Positions 36,055-44,964 of a stretch of 51,371 bases of DNA are shown in pieces. Position numbers and translations under genes: made by a program. Position 1 is the stretch's first letter. Every line of letters starts with the position of its first letter. The stretch comes from an uncultured Lachnospiraceae bacterium (GTDB lineage: Bacteria > Bacillota > Clostridia > Lachnospirales > Lachnospiraceae), in NCBI GenBank assembly GCA_947589055.1, contig CANPZL010000014.1:1-51371 (forward strand), in the 5' to 3' direction. The notes under the pieces were generated by a model. That model was not told where the DNA came from and made no database searches. It saw only the letters and a program-made list of their open reading frames with translations.

Positions 36055-38487
36055 TTACTTTTCCCTTCCAGTCAGCCGCCCTGCTACCCGAACCGCCTCC
36101 GCCGCATCTGTGGAATAGCCATCTGCCCCGATTTCCTCCGCAAAGCTCTGGGTAATAACCGCACCGCCGATCATAATCTTTGCCTTAAGCTTGCACTCTC
36201 TTGCATATTCGACTACATCCTTCATCCGCATCATTGTCGTTGTCATCAATGCGGATAGGGCAATGATCTGCGCCTGTTCTCTTCTTGCTGTTTCAATGAT
36301 TTCCTCCTTCGGGACATCTTTCCCCAAATCCAGTACCCGATACCCGTAATTGCGCAGCATCAGCGCCACCAGATTCTTACCAATGTCATGAATATCTCCT
36401 TCTACCGTTGCGATCACGATTGTCGGCATCTCTTCCCCCGTATTCTTTTTCTCCAGCAGCGGTTCTAAATAATGGATCGCCGTTTCCATCGCTTCCGCAC
36501 TGGCGATCAGCTGTGGCAGGAAATATTTCTTCTTATTAAAAAGCTCGCCAACTCGGTTGATCGCAGGAATCAAAACACCATCTATGATCTGTTCCGGCTT
36601 CTGCCCGTGTTCCAGTTCTACCTTTACCCGTTCTACGATCTTAGCCTTATTTCCTTTCATTACCGCTTCAAAGACGGGATTCAGCGGTTCTTCTTCCCCT
36701 TCTCCTTCGGGCTTTGCCGCTGTCACTACGACGCTGGTAGCATGTGTACGCATACGTTCGATATAACGGACGTCCGCTTCCGGCTTCTTCAACAGCAAAT
36801 CCGCAGCAAAGGCGGCATTCATCAGCATGGCCTGTGAGGGGTTCGCAATCGCCATCGTCAGGCCCTTGCCGATCGCAAGGGTAAGAAACGCAGTGTTCAC
36901 ATTGATCCGCTCCGGCAGTCCAAAGGATATATTGGATAAACCGCAAATCGTTGCCAGCTCCAGTTCTTCTTTACAATACCGAATGGTTTCCAGTGTTTCC
37001 AACGCCGCATTTTTATTAGCGCCTACCGTTGCCACCAGGCCGTCTACCACTATATCTTCTTTCGTCAGACCTATGGCAAAGGCCCGTTCTAAAAGCCGGC
37101 GGATAATATCATGCTTTTCTTCTATCGTTTCCGGCAGTCCTTCACTTGAGAGAGGAAGCAGGATAACCATTGCTCCGTACTTTTTGGCAATGGGGAGCAG
37201 GCGGTCTACCTTTGGTTCTTCCAGTGAAATCGAGTTTATCAATGCCCGACCCGGATAAAGGCGAAGAGCCGCTTCTATCACTTCTACATGACTGGAGTCT
37301 ATACAAAGAGGAAGACTGACTGCATTCGACACTGCTTGTACTGCCTGTTCCATCCGCTCCCGTTCATCAATCCCGTTCATTCCCATGTTGATGTCTAAAA
37401 GAGAAGCTCCCTGCGCTTCCTCTTCTTCCGCCATTTCCAGTACCATCTCCATGCTTCCCTTCCTAAGCTCGTCCTGCAGCTTCTTTTTTCCGGTAGGATT
37501 GATTCGTTCCCCTACAATCAGAAAGGGTCCATTAAGATCTAGCTCCACCGTCCTTCGCTCGGAAGACAACAGCCTTCGTTTTTCCCGGTTGACCTGCGGG
37601 GGTTCCATTCCTCTTATATCCTTTGCCAGAGCCAAAATATGCTCCGGCGTGGTTCCACAACAGCCTCCCACGATTCCGGCTCCCGCCTCAATTAACTTCC
37701 GGCAGTCCGCTGAAAATTCCTCTGGGGTCATGGCATATACGGTTTCTCCGTTGACAAGCTCCGGCATTCCTGCATTGGGTTTTGCGATAATGGGTATATT
37801 GGCATATTGTTTCATTTCCCGAATGATACCGCACATCTCTTCCGGTCCGGTAGAACAGTTGGCACCGACGGCGTCCGCACCGAGGCTTTGCAATACATTT
37901 ACCGCTGTTACCGGGTCGGTTCCAAACAGCGTTCTTCCATCTTCGTTAAAGGTCAAGGTGACGAATACAGGAAGGTCACAGGTTTCCTTTGCCGCAATCA
38001 CTGCGGCCCTTGCCTCTGCCAGACTCATCATGGTTTCCACCACCAGCAAATCCGCTCCCGCATCCGCCAGATAACGAATCTGTTCTTTATATACATCGAT
38101 CAGCTCTTCCGTCTGTAAATCCCCTACAGGTGCCAGCTGCCGCCCAGTCATGGTAAGATCGCCTGCCACATAGCCCCGGCAGCCTGCTTTCGCTATCGCC
38201 CGCTTTGAAAGCGCTACCAGTTCCCGATTCATTTCTTCTATTCTATGTCCCAGTCCATATTCTTCCAGCTTGATGCGGTTTGCCGTAAAGGTGGGAGCAT
38301 ACAGGATATTGGCACCGGCTTCAATATACGCCTTCTGCAAATTCAACATCACTTGCGGATGCTCCAATATCCATTGTTCCGGGCATACCCCTATCGGCAT
38401 TCCCGCCTGCAACAAGTTGGTTCCGGTTGCTCCATCCAGTATCAACAGTCTGCTGTTCATCAGATCTTGTAATTGTTTTTTCGTCAT
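36055..38487 (-). CDS. metH: Cobalamin-dependent methionine synthase, short form
   Basis: I use the ATG at 38487, which has AAGGAG upstream. The 810-residue protein has a homocysteine-binding barrel with zinc ligands (VGANCSTGP and GGCCGTTPEH), a pterin (methyltetrahydrofolate) domain starting GERINPTGKKKL, a helical cap, and a cobalamin domain with the DxHxxG motif in VEGDIHDIGKNLVALML. The C-terminal SAM-dependent reactivation domain of E. coli MetH is absent, the common clostridial situation in which a separate activation protein is needed. It transfers a methyl group from methyltetrahydrofolate to homocysteine. dtd lies directly upstream, with its stop within the ribosome site region. Confidence 0.95.
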   Translation of the reverse strand: MTKKQLQDLMNSRLLILDGATGTNLLQAGMPIGVCPEQWILEHPQVMLNLQKAYIEAGANILYAPTFTANRIKLEEYGLGHRIEEMNRELVALSKRAIAKAGCRGYVAGDLTMTGRQLAPVGDLQTEELIDVYKEQIRYLADAGADLLVVETMMSLAEARAAVIAAKETCDLPVFVTLTFNEDGRTLFGTDPVTAVNVLQSLGADAVGANCSTGPEEMCGIIREMKQYANIPIIAKPNAGMPELVNGETVYAMTPEEFSADCRKLIEAGAGIVGGCCGTTPEHILALAKDIRGMEPPQVNREKRRLLSSERRTVELDLNGPFLIVGERINPTGKKKLQDELRKGSMEMVLEMAEEEEAQGASLLDINMGMNGIDERERMEQAVQAVSNAVSLPLCIDSSHVEVIEAALRLYPGRALINSISLEEPKVDRLLPIAKKYGAMVILLPLSSEGLPETIEEKHDIIRRLLERAFAIGLTKEDIVVDGLVATVGANKNAALETLETIRYCKEELELATICGLSNISFGLPERINVNTAFLTLAIGKGLTMAIANPSQAMLMNAAFAADLLLKKPEADVRYIERMRTHATSVVVTAAKPEGEGEEEPLNPVFEAVMKGNKAKIVERVKVELEHGQKPEQIIDGVLIPAINRVGELFNKKKYFLPQLIASAEAMETAIHYLEPLLEKKNTGEEMPTIVIATVEGDIHDIGKNLVALMLRNYGYRVLDLGKDVPKEEIIETARREQAQIIALSALMTTTMMRMKDVVEYARECKLKAKIMIGGAVITQSFAEEIGADGYSTDAAEAVRVAGRLTGREK

Positions 38488-38498
38488 AGTTCCACTCC

Positions 38499-38948
38499 TT
38501 AGCAAAGGTCCCGGCTGTCCAGCAAAATGGTAAAGGGACCGTCATTTAACAATTCAACCTTCATATCTGCGCCAAATTCTCCCTGCTGTGTGGGAATCCC
38601 ACTATCCCGACAGCATTTCAGCATGTATTCATATAATTCTTCTGCCTGTCCCGGTTCCCCTGCGTGAACAAAGGAGGGCCGATTGCCCTTCCTGCAATCC
38701 GCATACAGGGTAAACTGAGAAACTAACAGCACGGAGCCATTTACCTCCCTAAGACTTCGGTTTGTCTTTCCGTTTTCGTCGGGAAAAATACGGAGGTTCA
38801 GCATTTTCTTTAATAACTTATCCGCTATTTCTTTCGTATCTGTCTGTTCGATTCCTACCAGTACCAAAAATCCTGTACCGATTTCCCCGATGATTTGTTC
38901 CTCCACCCGAACCTGAGCGTAGGTGACCCGTTGTATTACCAAACGCAT
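38499..38948 (-). CDS. dtd: D-aminoacyl-tRNA deacylase
   Basis: With the start at the ATG at 38948 the protein has 149 residues, the usual DTD length. It begins MRLVIQRVTYAQVRVE and contains the active-site sequence LLVSQFTLYAD and the Gly-cis-Pro loop in LLNDGPFTILLDS. DTD removes D-amino acids and glycine mischarged on tRNA. An AAGAGGA site is upstream. The stop is 11 bases before the metH start, so the genes are cotranscribed; no functional connection is obvious. Confidence 0.96.
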   Translation of the reverse strand: MRLVIQRVTYAQVRVEEQIIGEIGTGFLVLVGIEQTDTKEIADKLLKKMLNLRIFPDENGKTNRSLREVNGSVLLVSQFTLYADCRKGNRPSFVHAGEPGQAEELYEYMLKCCRDSGIPTQQGEFGADMKVELLNDGPFTILLDSRDLC

Positions 38949-39106
38949 TTTTATCCTCTTTCTTGCTTTTGCCGGAAGCATACTATCCGGAGCATTCGTC
39001 TGAATTTATGTTAAACAGGAATAGTATAACACATGATTCTGGAAATTCACACCTTTTTGTGGTATGCTGTTTTTATCCAGTAAATTCAGGCAAGGAGGTT
39101 CAAGCT

Positions 39107-40012
39107 ATGAATAATGATTGCATTTATACCAATGTCGCAATGCTGCAATGGATGGGACATTTTGCAGAAATGATGAATATCAGTCCGGAAAAGATAAAAC
39201 TGCTCAATATCTGCCAAAAAAAGAAAAACGTAATCCCATCTATCGAATCCCACAAACGGGTCATGGTGTTTGCAGATGCCAGCCATAAAAATCTATGCTA
39301 TGAAATATGGGAAGCCGGTTTAGGCGAATGTGATGTCTGGTATGGGTTTGGTGCAAACCCGGACACTCCGATCCAGACTGCTAAGATCAAAGATATGATC
39401 GATCTGGAGATCAAGGAACCCATGGTTTTCTTCATCTTGAATGAGAATACAAGAGAATCCTATAAAATCGGCATTAAAAACGAGAACTTCAGTCGTGGTC
39501 CAATCCACTATGTGGGAAGCGAAATCCGCGCCGTTATCATGAGCCTGCTTCATGTTGACGCACAGGACGTTATCTGCATCGTCAGCGGAGAAAGCATCGC
39601 CATTGAAGCCGCCATTGTAGCCAGTGAAGGTACTATTATCGCAGTAGAGGGGGATAAAGGTTCCCAAATGGCGATGGAGGCAAATATCGAAAAATTCGGC
39701 GTGCATAATGTGGAAATCATTCCGGAGCTTTCCCGTTCTTACCTTTCCCCTCTCCCTACACCACGTCTGGCATTCATTGTAGCCACGAAAAATCTGGAAC
39801 AAGATATTCAGAATCTCCTTGCTGTAAATCCCCATATCCAGTTCGTCATCTACACGTTGGAGCTGGACATCCTCTCTAACATCAAGGACCTGTTTCAAAA
39901 ATATAATATTCAAAATATGGAGGTCCTACAGATCTCCGTATCCAAACTGGACAGCAAAAGCGTGTTTATCACCCAGCCATCTCCATGGCTGATCAGCGGA
40001 GACGCCAAATAA
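39107..40012 (+). CDS. CbiET (CobL)-derived protein with degraded SAM site
   Basis: The start is the ATG at 39107, eight bases after AAGGAGG. The 301-residue protein reads like the second half of CobL/CbiET, the precorrin-6Y methyltransferase/decarboxylase of cobalamin synthesis. Residues about 60-115 (EAGLGECDVWYGFGANPDTP, then EPMVFFILNEN) match the end of the CbiE domain, where CobL has LGxxxVxVxENL-P-E and a PLNVVxIE strand. VGSEIRAVIMSLL and IIAVEGDKGSQMAMEANI match CbiT. The CbiT SAM loop, normally DxGAGTGSxxxE, reads CIVSGESIAIE, so the glycine-rich turn seems lost. No other cobalamin-synthesis gene is nearby, but metH lies on the other side. It may bind another ligand or act as a scaffold. 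Confidence 0.65.
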   Translation: MNNDCIYTNVAMLQWMGHFAEMMNISPEKIKLLNICQKKKNVIPSIESHKRVMVFADASHKNLCYEIWEAGLGECDVWYGFGANPDTPIQTAKIKDMIDLEIKEPMVFFILNENTRESYKIGIKNENFSRGPIHYVGSEIRAVIMSLLHVDAQDVICIVSGESIAIEAAIVASEGTIIAVEGDKGSQMAMEANIEKFGVHNVEIIPELSRSYLSPLPTPRLAFIVATKNLEQDIQNLLAVNPHIQFVIYTLELDILSNIKDLFQKYNIQNMEVLQISVSKLDSKSVFITQPSPWLISGDAK

Positions 40013-40083
40013 CTTAACTTAGTTAAGTTTAATTTCGTATCCTGTTTCTATATGGCCGGTTATACTTAATTAAGTTAAGTTTT
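40011..40083. promoter_or_regulatory. Pair of TTAAGTT-type palindromes
   Basis: AACTTAACT (40011-40019) and AGTTAAGTT (40021-40029) form a perfect palindrome around one T; it overlaps the last bases of the preceding stop codon. About 35 bases on, ACTTAATTAAGT (40064-40075) is a perfect 12-base palindrome, extended by a further AGTTAAGTT (40073-40081). Paired sites of this kind resemble operators for a dimeric repressor of MarR or TetR type. They lie 90-150 bases before the promoter of the lipoprotein gene and might also work as a weak terminator of the preceding gene. Confidence 0.5.
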
Positions 40084-40166
40084 CTTAAATCCACAAGAAA
40101 AACCGTCCGTAAGCTTATCGAAAGATTTATAACAACATTGAAAGAAAATTGTTTTACTAAAAAGAA

Positions 40167-40195
40167 TTGACACTCATTACGAAACATGATACGAT
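40167..40195 (+). promoter_or_regulatory. Promoter of the small lipoprotein gene
   Basis: TTGACA (40167-40172) and TACGAT (40190-40195) are 17 bases apart. The expected transcription start is about 30 bases before the ATG at 40233. Confidence 0.75.
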
Positions 40196-40232
40196 TCAAC
40201 AGAAATAAATTAAGGAAGAAGGTTTCATTTCT

Positions 40233-40640
40233 ATGAAAAAGAAATTACTGACACTTTTAACATTAGGTATTTTAGCAATCGGCGTATGCGGCTGTGCTGC
40301 CAAGCCTTCCACGGTTGAGGAGTACTATACCAGATCTGCATATCAGGCAGCATTAGACGAGCAGATCGCTGACTTTGAGGAAAGCTATTCCAGTACATAT
40401 TCTGATATTGGTTATGAACTGTCCGGAAATACCTTTACGTACACTTACACCTTTGCACAGCAGCTTGAAGATGTCGACAGCGCTAAGAGCCAGCTGGATG
40501 CATCTCTTACGGATTCGTCGGTTGCTGACGCACTGAGCAGTCTGGCAGAGGAAACCGGAGTCACGGATACCATCACCATTGAATATGTATATTACAATGC
40601 TGACGGAAGTGAGATTTTCAGAAAATCATTCTCGAACTAA
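40233..40640 (+). CDS. Small secreted lipoprotein, DUF4854-like
   Basis: The 135-residue protein has a signal peptide (KKKLLTLLTLGILAIGVCG) with a lipobox-like ending VCGC, so the mature protein should be lipid-anchored at residue 20 or so. The mature part is acidic and has helical and beta segments (EEYYTRSAYQAALDEQIADF, then YELSGNTFTYTYTFA) and ends ITIEYVYYNADGSEIFRKSF. The plan resembles DUF4854 lipoproteins of clostridia, from memory. It has its own promoter and strong terminator. Function is unknown. Confidence 0.75.
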   Translation: MKKKLLTLLTLGILAIGVCGCAAKPSTVEEYYTRSAYQAALDEQIADFEESYSSTYSDIGYELSGNTFTYTYTFAQQLEDVDSAKSQLDASLTDSSVADALSSLAEETGVTDTITIEYVYYNADGSEIFRKSFSN

Positions 40641-40665
40641 TTTCATCGAATTCGTTCAGAATCGG

Positions 40666-40713
40666 AGCTGCTGCTTTCACGAATAGAACTTCGTAAAGCA
40701 GCAGCTTTTTTGT
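40666..40713 (+). terminator. Strong terminator of the lipoprotein gene
   Basis: A perfect 12-base stem AGCTGCTGCTTT (40666-40677) and AAAGCAGCAGCT (40695-40706) is extended by an ACGAA/TTCGT pairing and followed by TTTTTTG. Confidence 0.9.
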
Positions 40714-40764
40714 TTTCATTTTTGCAGTAAAACAGCAGCCGCTTTACAATATGTACAACCGGAT

Positions 40765-40797
40765 AAAAGTAAGAAGACACACTCAAATGAGTGTGCC
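40765..40797 (-). terminator. Likely terminator of the 697-residue protein gene
   Basis: CACACTCA (40778-40785) and TGAGTGTG (40788-40795) form a perfect eight-base stem with a tiny loop. On the minus strand a T-rich run with interruptions (TCTTCTTACTTTTA) follows. It is about 30 bases after the stop. Confidence 0.6.
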
Positions 40798-40827
40798 TTC
40801 CTGTTGGGTTTTATGTGAATTATCTGA

Positions 40828-42921
40828 TTACGAAAGCGGAAGCAAATCAATGCTTAACTTTTTAATTACCTGAAGGGTTTTATTCCGCACCTCTTCTGCT
40901 TCAAATACCTCCAGCATGATTTCTTTATCGAACTTATTATCCATCAGGAAATCAACCCAATCCGCCAGATATGTCTTGACATATTCTACGTTTTCTTCAC
41001 TGGTATTCTTCATGGAATTCTCGATATTGTTGATATAATCCACAATGGTCGGCCCCTGAGGCTGTGCCGCAACCGGCGTAGGATTGCTGGATTCGTCCGA
41101 CAGCTCGATCACCTTACCGGTCTTAGTGATAATAACCCGCTTGTTGGTCTTTTCTGCCGGCTTTGTCGCTGCTGCCGTATTCCGGCTTAAGAAAATCTCA
41201 ACCACCTTTACCAGACAGGCAACGCTGTAGGTCACCTCTTCCGGTGATTGTGCATCGTTTCCTTTTTCCGTATATTGATTCCAGAGCCATTCGCTCTTAT
41301 AAAGCATATCCTGAATTCCTTTATTCTGCAAAAGGGTCTTCAATTCGTCCTCACCCTGTGCAGAACTCTTGCCAAACAACGAGGTCTTCTGAACCGGTGC
41401 ATTTTTCCGATACCGAATCGGAAGCGTAATCTCAGCAAAGGTTTTTGCCAACAGCTTATCCGCCTTCATCGGGTCATAGCCATTGCTCAAAATATACTTG
41501 GAGGAATCGTTCAGGCCATTGGTAATCATGTCATCAGCGGTTATGAAAATAAGATGTTTCTGTCTGTCCTCCAGCATTTTCTTAATCTCATGATTTACCT
41601 TACTCTTTTCAATAATTGAGTTCTTACGGATCTTAAATGCTTTGATCTTTTCCTTAATGCTGAATAAGGACTTTAACAGTGCCGGATTGCCATTTACATA
41701 ATTCCCGATCCAAGTCAGCTCTACATATTGATGCTCAATCCGGTTGGACAGCTCATATACGCTGTAGCCATCAAATACGACGTTCAAGGTGGTATACAGC
41801 ATTTCCAAAATCTCATATTTCTCTTCCCAAGAGCGGCCAGCAGTATCCTGATTTACCAACGCCTTGATGCCACACTCGTGAAATACCAGATTATATTCAA
41901 ACAAGCCTTCAAATACATTACTCTTATCACTTAATCCTGCGCCTACACCGAGAATCTGCAGATTCCGTTTCATCTCCGGTTCTTCCTCAATAAACCGGTA
42001 TACCTTACGGATAAAATTCGATACTTCAGCTATCAGGGAGTCAATCCTGCGATTATAGATCTCCTGTTTTGAGATCGCTGTTACTACTGCCCTGCTTAAA
42101 ACATTTGCATACTGCGTACTCTGGCAGTTGCGTATCAAATCCTTAAAGCTCTCATATACGTTTAAGTTGTCTACCGGTATATGCTCTGCATTCAAACCAT
42201 AGAATTCAAACGCCTTGTCGTATGCCTGATTCCGGATAAAGGCGTTGAACAGTCCGATACTAAACTGGATCTTATAATCATTCCCTACATTATCATCCTC
42301 TATGAAATAATCATATAGAACCTCAAGATTATTCAGGAAAGAATCGGACTTTGAAATGCCAACCGGAATATTCATCTCCATAACGACATTGATCAGATCC
42401 ATATACCCCATAACTGCTTTGTCGAAGTTCTTTGAACGCTCGTCAGTCTCCATGATCTGATAATATGTATTGATCAAGAGCGGGGCGATCCGTTCTCCGA
42501 TCAGATTCATCGCTGTGGAAAAACGCTCCGTCTGATACAGATACAGCAGCCAGATACTATAACGGTAAAGCCCTGTCGTGCTGATTACCGCATCTACATT
42601 ATCCGGGTCGATCTCCCCATATACAAACTTAAAGAGCGGTTCGATCCATTCCTCGATCTCATACCTTGCCGGCTTCTTTATCTCTTCATCTACGAAAGCC
42701 GCCAATTCATACAGCTTGGTGCATTGGGCTTTTACCTCTTCGTCCACCATCATGTTTGACAAGTCAAAATTACTGTCCTTTAAGTAATCAATCACCAAAG
42801 TATAAAAGCCATCTTCTACCTGTTCATTCAAAAAACGAATCAACAGCCCCTTATTGTTAGAAGCGGCAATAGAAAGGACATTATTATCATGGGACGCAGT
42901 AATATTTGCCGGTAACATCAT
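40828..42921 (-). CDS. Uncharacterised 697-residue helical protein
   Basis: GGAGG stands nine bases before the ATG. The protein has no signal peptide and no membrane helix. It looks almost entirely alpha-helical, with repeated helical hairpins through residues 40-530 (for example NAFIRNQAYDKAFEFYG and KNFDKAVMGYMDLINVV) that recall TPR or other solenoid repeats. A Pro/Ala/Gln-rich linker (VAAQPQGPT) follows a short basic segment (KRVIITKTGKVIELSD), and a final helical domain of about 70 residues ends the protein. Acidic patches and many Asn residues stand out. I do not recognise a family. The gene is a single unit with its own promoter and terminator, between the lipoprotein gene and the MutS-like gene, so context gives no role. 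Confidence 0.75.
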   Translation of the reverse strand: MMLPANITASHDNNVLSIAASNNKGLLIRFLNEQVEDGFYTLVIDYLKDSNFDLSNMMVDEEVKAQCTKLYELAAFVDEEIKKPARYEIEEWIEPLFKFVYGEIDPDNVDAVISTTGLYRYSIWLLYLYQTERFSTAMNLIGERIAPLLINTYYQIMETDERSKNFDKAVMGYMDLINVVMEMNIPVGISKSDSFLNNLEVLYDYFIEDDNVGNDYKIQFSIGLFNAFIRNQAYDKAFEFYGLNAEHIPVDNLNVYESFKDLIRNCQSTQYANVLSRAVVTAISKQEIYNRRIDSLIAEVSNFIRKVYRFIEEEPEMKRNLQILGVGAGLSDKSNVFEGLFEYNLVFHECGIKALVNQDTAGRSWEEKYEILEMLYTTLNVVFDGYSVYELSNRIEHQYVELTWIGNYVNGNPALLKSLFSIKEKIKAFKIRKNSIIEKSKVNHEIKKMLEDRQKHLIFITADDMITNGLNDSSKYILSNGYDPMKADKLLAKTFAEITLPIRYRKNAPVQKTSLFGKSSAQGEDELKTLLQNKGIQDMLYKSEWLWNQYTEKGNDAQSPEEVTYSVACLVKVVEIFLSRNTAAATKPAEKTNKRVIITKTGKVIELSDESSNPTPVAAQPQGPTIVDYINNIENSMKNTSEENVEYVKTYLADWVDFLMDNKFDKEIMLEVFEAEEVRNKTLQVIKKLSIDLLPLS

Positions 42922-43048
42922 CTGTGTTTACCTCCTTCATTTTGAAATAAAGAAACTGCTCCAAACAATCAAATAGCATTTCTTATCAGCAGTGATTCTC
43001 TATTTTAAATTATGTATAAAATGCATAAATCTTATATCACTAATGGAT

Positions 43049-43077
43049 ATTTTAGCACAATAAATCAAATAGTTCAA
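43049..43077 (-). promoter_or_regulatory. Promoter of the 697-residue protein gene
   Basis: On the minus strand TTGAAC (43072-43077) and TAAAAT (43049-43054) are 17 bases apart. This gives an untranslated leader of about 120 bases. Confidence 0.6.
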
Positions 43078-43131
43078 TATGGAATCCAGTTTTTTTCGTG
43101 GTATTTTCCTAAAAATATTTGTGCAATTTGT

Positions 43132-44943
43132 CTATTTTTTCCTCTCTTCCGTCAAACCTGCCATTTTTAGCAGGTAAAGCGCATTGGTTGTTGTGCATTT
43201 CCCCTTTTTTAGCTGATAATCAAACTGTATGGTATCTTCGGTATAGCTTTCTTCAAAATGATAGTTTTCCGCCAGATCACACAATTCAAAATCATGGGTT
43301 GAAACGATCACGATGGAATATGGAGCTGACAACCGGCGGATTATCGTCTCCGCTCCTACGATCCGATCCGCAGAATTAGTTCCTTTAAAAATCTCATCTA
43401 TCAGACATAGCATCGGGCGTTCCTGCCTTCCATACTCCACCATTTCCTTAATCCGAAGTATTTCTGCATAAAAAGTAGAGATTCCATGCTTTACATCATC
43501 GGTTATCCGCATAGAGGTAAAGAGCCGCATCTGGGAGACTTGCAGGCCTTGCCCGCAAATCGGAGCGCCTGCGTACGCCAGAATCAAATTAAGGCCAAGC
43601 GTTCTTAAAAAGGTGGTTTTCCCTGACATATTGGAGCCGGTGATCACGATGGTCTGGCAATGCAGATCAATACTGTTTGGCACCGCCTGCTCCGGCGGCA
43701 GTAAGGGATGAACAAGCTCTGTCGCATGCAGCACAGGGGAAGCCGAGGTTTGCAGCACAGGGAACACGGTCTGCCGGATCCGTATCAGGACTGCCAGACT
43801 GGAAAGCATCTCTAATTCTCCTAACACCTGAATCCCTGCTTCCATTGCAGTACTGTATTTTTTCTGCCAGTCCGCTCCCATAACCGCAAGATGGAGATCG
43901 TAGAGGCAGATTCCGCACAGCAGCCAATGCAGGATGGGATTATACTTTATATTCGCTGCCGCCAGTAAGCGTTCCAAGCTTCGCAGTCCCCGGATCACTC
44001 CCTCCCGCTCATTTCCCTGCCCGGTAACGGTCTGCTGCAATTCCTTCAGATATTCCGTCTCAAACTCTACGCTTGCGATGCTTTCCAGCATATAGAGATT
44101 ACTTTTCATTGCCTGCGCATTCAAAAATAAGGCGTCTGTTTTTTCCGCACAATACCCGGAAAGCCCACACGAAACGATCCAACCAACAAAAAACAAAGCG
44201 ATGACCACTCCTGCATTCCACCAAGAAAAAACTGCCCCCAGAATCCCGAACACAACTATCATCGGATATACCCATGCCAGAATTTTAAGCCAGGCAGGCA
44301 CCGGCTTCGGTTCCTCTACAGGCACCGGCTTTTGCGTTTTATCCCTATTCATTGCCACTGCCTCCAGATGCAGTGCAAACCGACTGTTTTTCCCTAATTC
44401 CGCTACTGCCTGCTGCCGGCGTTTTCGTTTTTCCGTTTCCTCTGGCGCCTGCCGAAGCACCTGTGCCAGCCGTTTCTTTCCTTCCGGCGTGTGTGCCACG
44501 CACAAAAGCTGATATAAAGAACCCGTTCCGAACACATCCAAATCGGCGGAGACGTAGTCCGTTTCCTGCAAAAATTCACTGCCGGTTTCCGGAAGTGTTT
44601 CCCAGCCGCCCTGCATTCGGAGCAGATACCGTTCATGCACGAGAATAAACCGTTCCAGATATTCCTGTAAATCGGCAAGTCTAGCATGATAACAGATTAA
44701 GAACAAAAATGTAGCGAGCGCCAAGAAAGCGATTACCCAGCCCCATGTCCGGCCGGCGAGCCAACCCACCAGCACACCGCCAACCAACAATAAAAATGCG
44801 AGCAGCCGAAACAGACTAATCCGGTTATCAAGCTTTTTTTTCTTTTTCTGATACTCACGATAGATTTGTAAGTATTCGTTTAATTTTTCGGGATTCCCAT
44901 TGATCTCACTATCGTTTATTTGTTCCATGTTCTCTTGCTTCAT
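43132..44943 (-). CDS. Membrane-anchored MutS-like ATPase
   Basis: The 603-residue protein has a pair of membrane helices at about residues 45-90 and another pair at about 215-265, then a helical region and a MutS-type ATPase domain. Walker A is ITGSNMSGKTTFLRTLG, Walker B is MLCLIDEIFKGTNSADR, and VSTHDFELCDL follows as in MutS. The mismatch-recognition domains I-III of MutS are absent. Such membrane forms occur in Bacteroidetes and Clostridia as MutS-related proteins without known function. The C39-like peptidase gene lies 21 bases upstream on the same strand, so the two are cotranscribed. The lysine-rich start (KQENMEQINDSEIN) fits the first ATG at 44943. Confidence 0.88.
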   Translation of the reverse strand: MKQENMEQINDSEINGNPEKLNEYLQIYREYQKKKKKLDNRISLFRLLAFLLLVGGVLVGWLAGRTWGWVIAFLALATFLFLICYHARLADLQEYLERFILVHERYLLRMQGGWETLPETGSEFLQETDYVSADLDVFGTGSLYQLLCVAHTPEGKKRLAQVLRQAPEETEKRKRRQQAVAELGKNSRFALHLEAVAMNRDKTQKPVPVEEPKPVPAWLKILAWVYPMIVVFGILGAVFSWWNAGVVIALFFVGWIVSCGLSGYCAEKTDALFLNAQAMKSNLYMLESIASVEFETEYLKELQQTVTGQGNEREGVIRGLRSLERLLAAANIKYNPILHWLLCGICLYDLHLAVMGADWQKKYSTAMEAGIQVLGELEMLSSLAVLIRIRQTVFPVLQTSASPVLHATELVHPLLPPEQAVPNSIDLHCQTIVITGSNMSGKTTFLRTLGLNLILAYAGAPICGQGLQVSQMRLFTSMRITDDVKHGISTFYAEILRIKEMVEYGRQERPMLCLIDEIFKGTNSADRIVGAETIIRRLSAPYSIVIVSTHDFELCDLAENYHFEESYTEDTIQFDYQLKKGKCTTTNALYLLKMAGLTEERKK

Positions 44944-44964
44944 GCTTTTACTCCTCTGCCTATA

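Noticed and set aside
37385..38074. Plus-strand frame of 229 codons antisense to metH
   Set aside because: Long, but with no ribosome site or family pattern, and fully inside a conserved gene.
39320..39913. Minus-strand frame of 197 codons inside the CbiET-like gene
   Set aside because: The plus-strand frame has AAGGAGG at its start and CbiET-like motifs; the antisense frame has neither.
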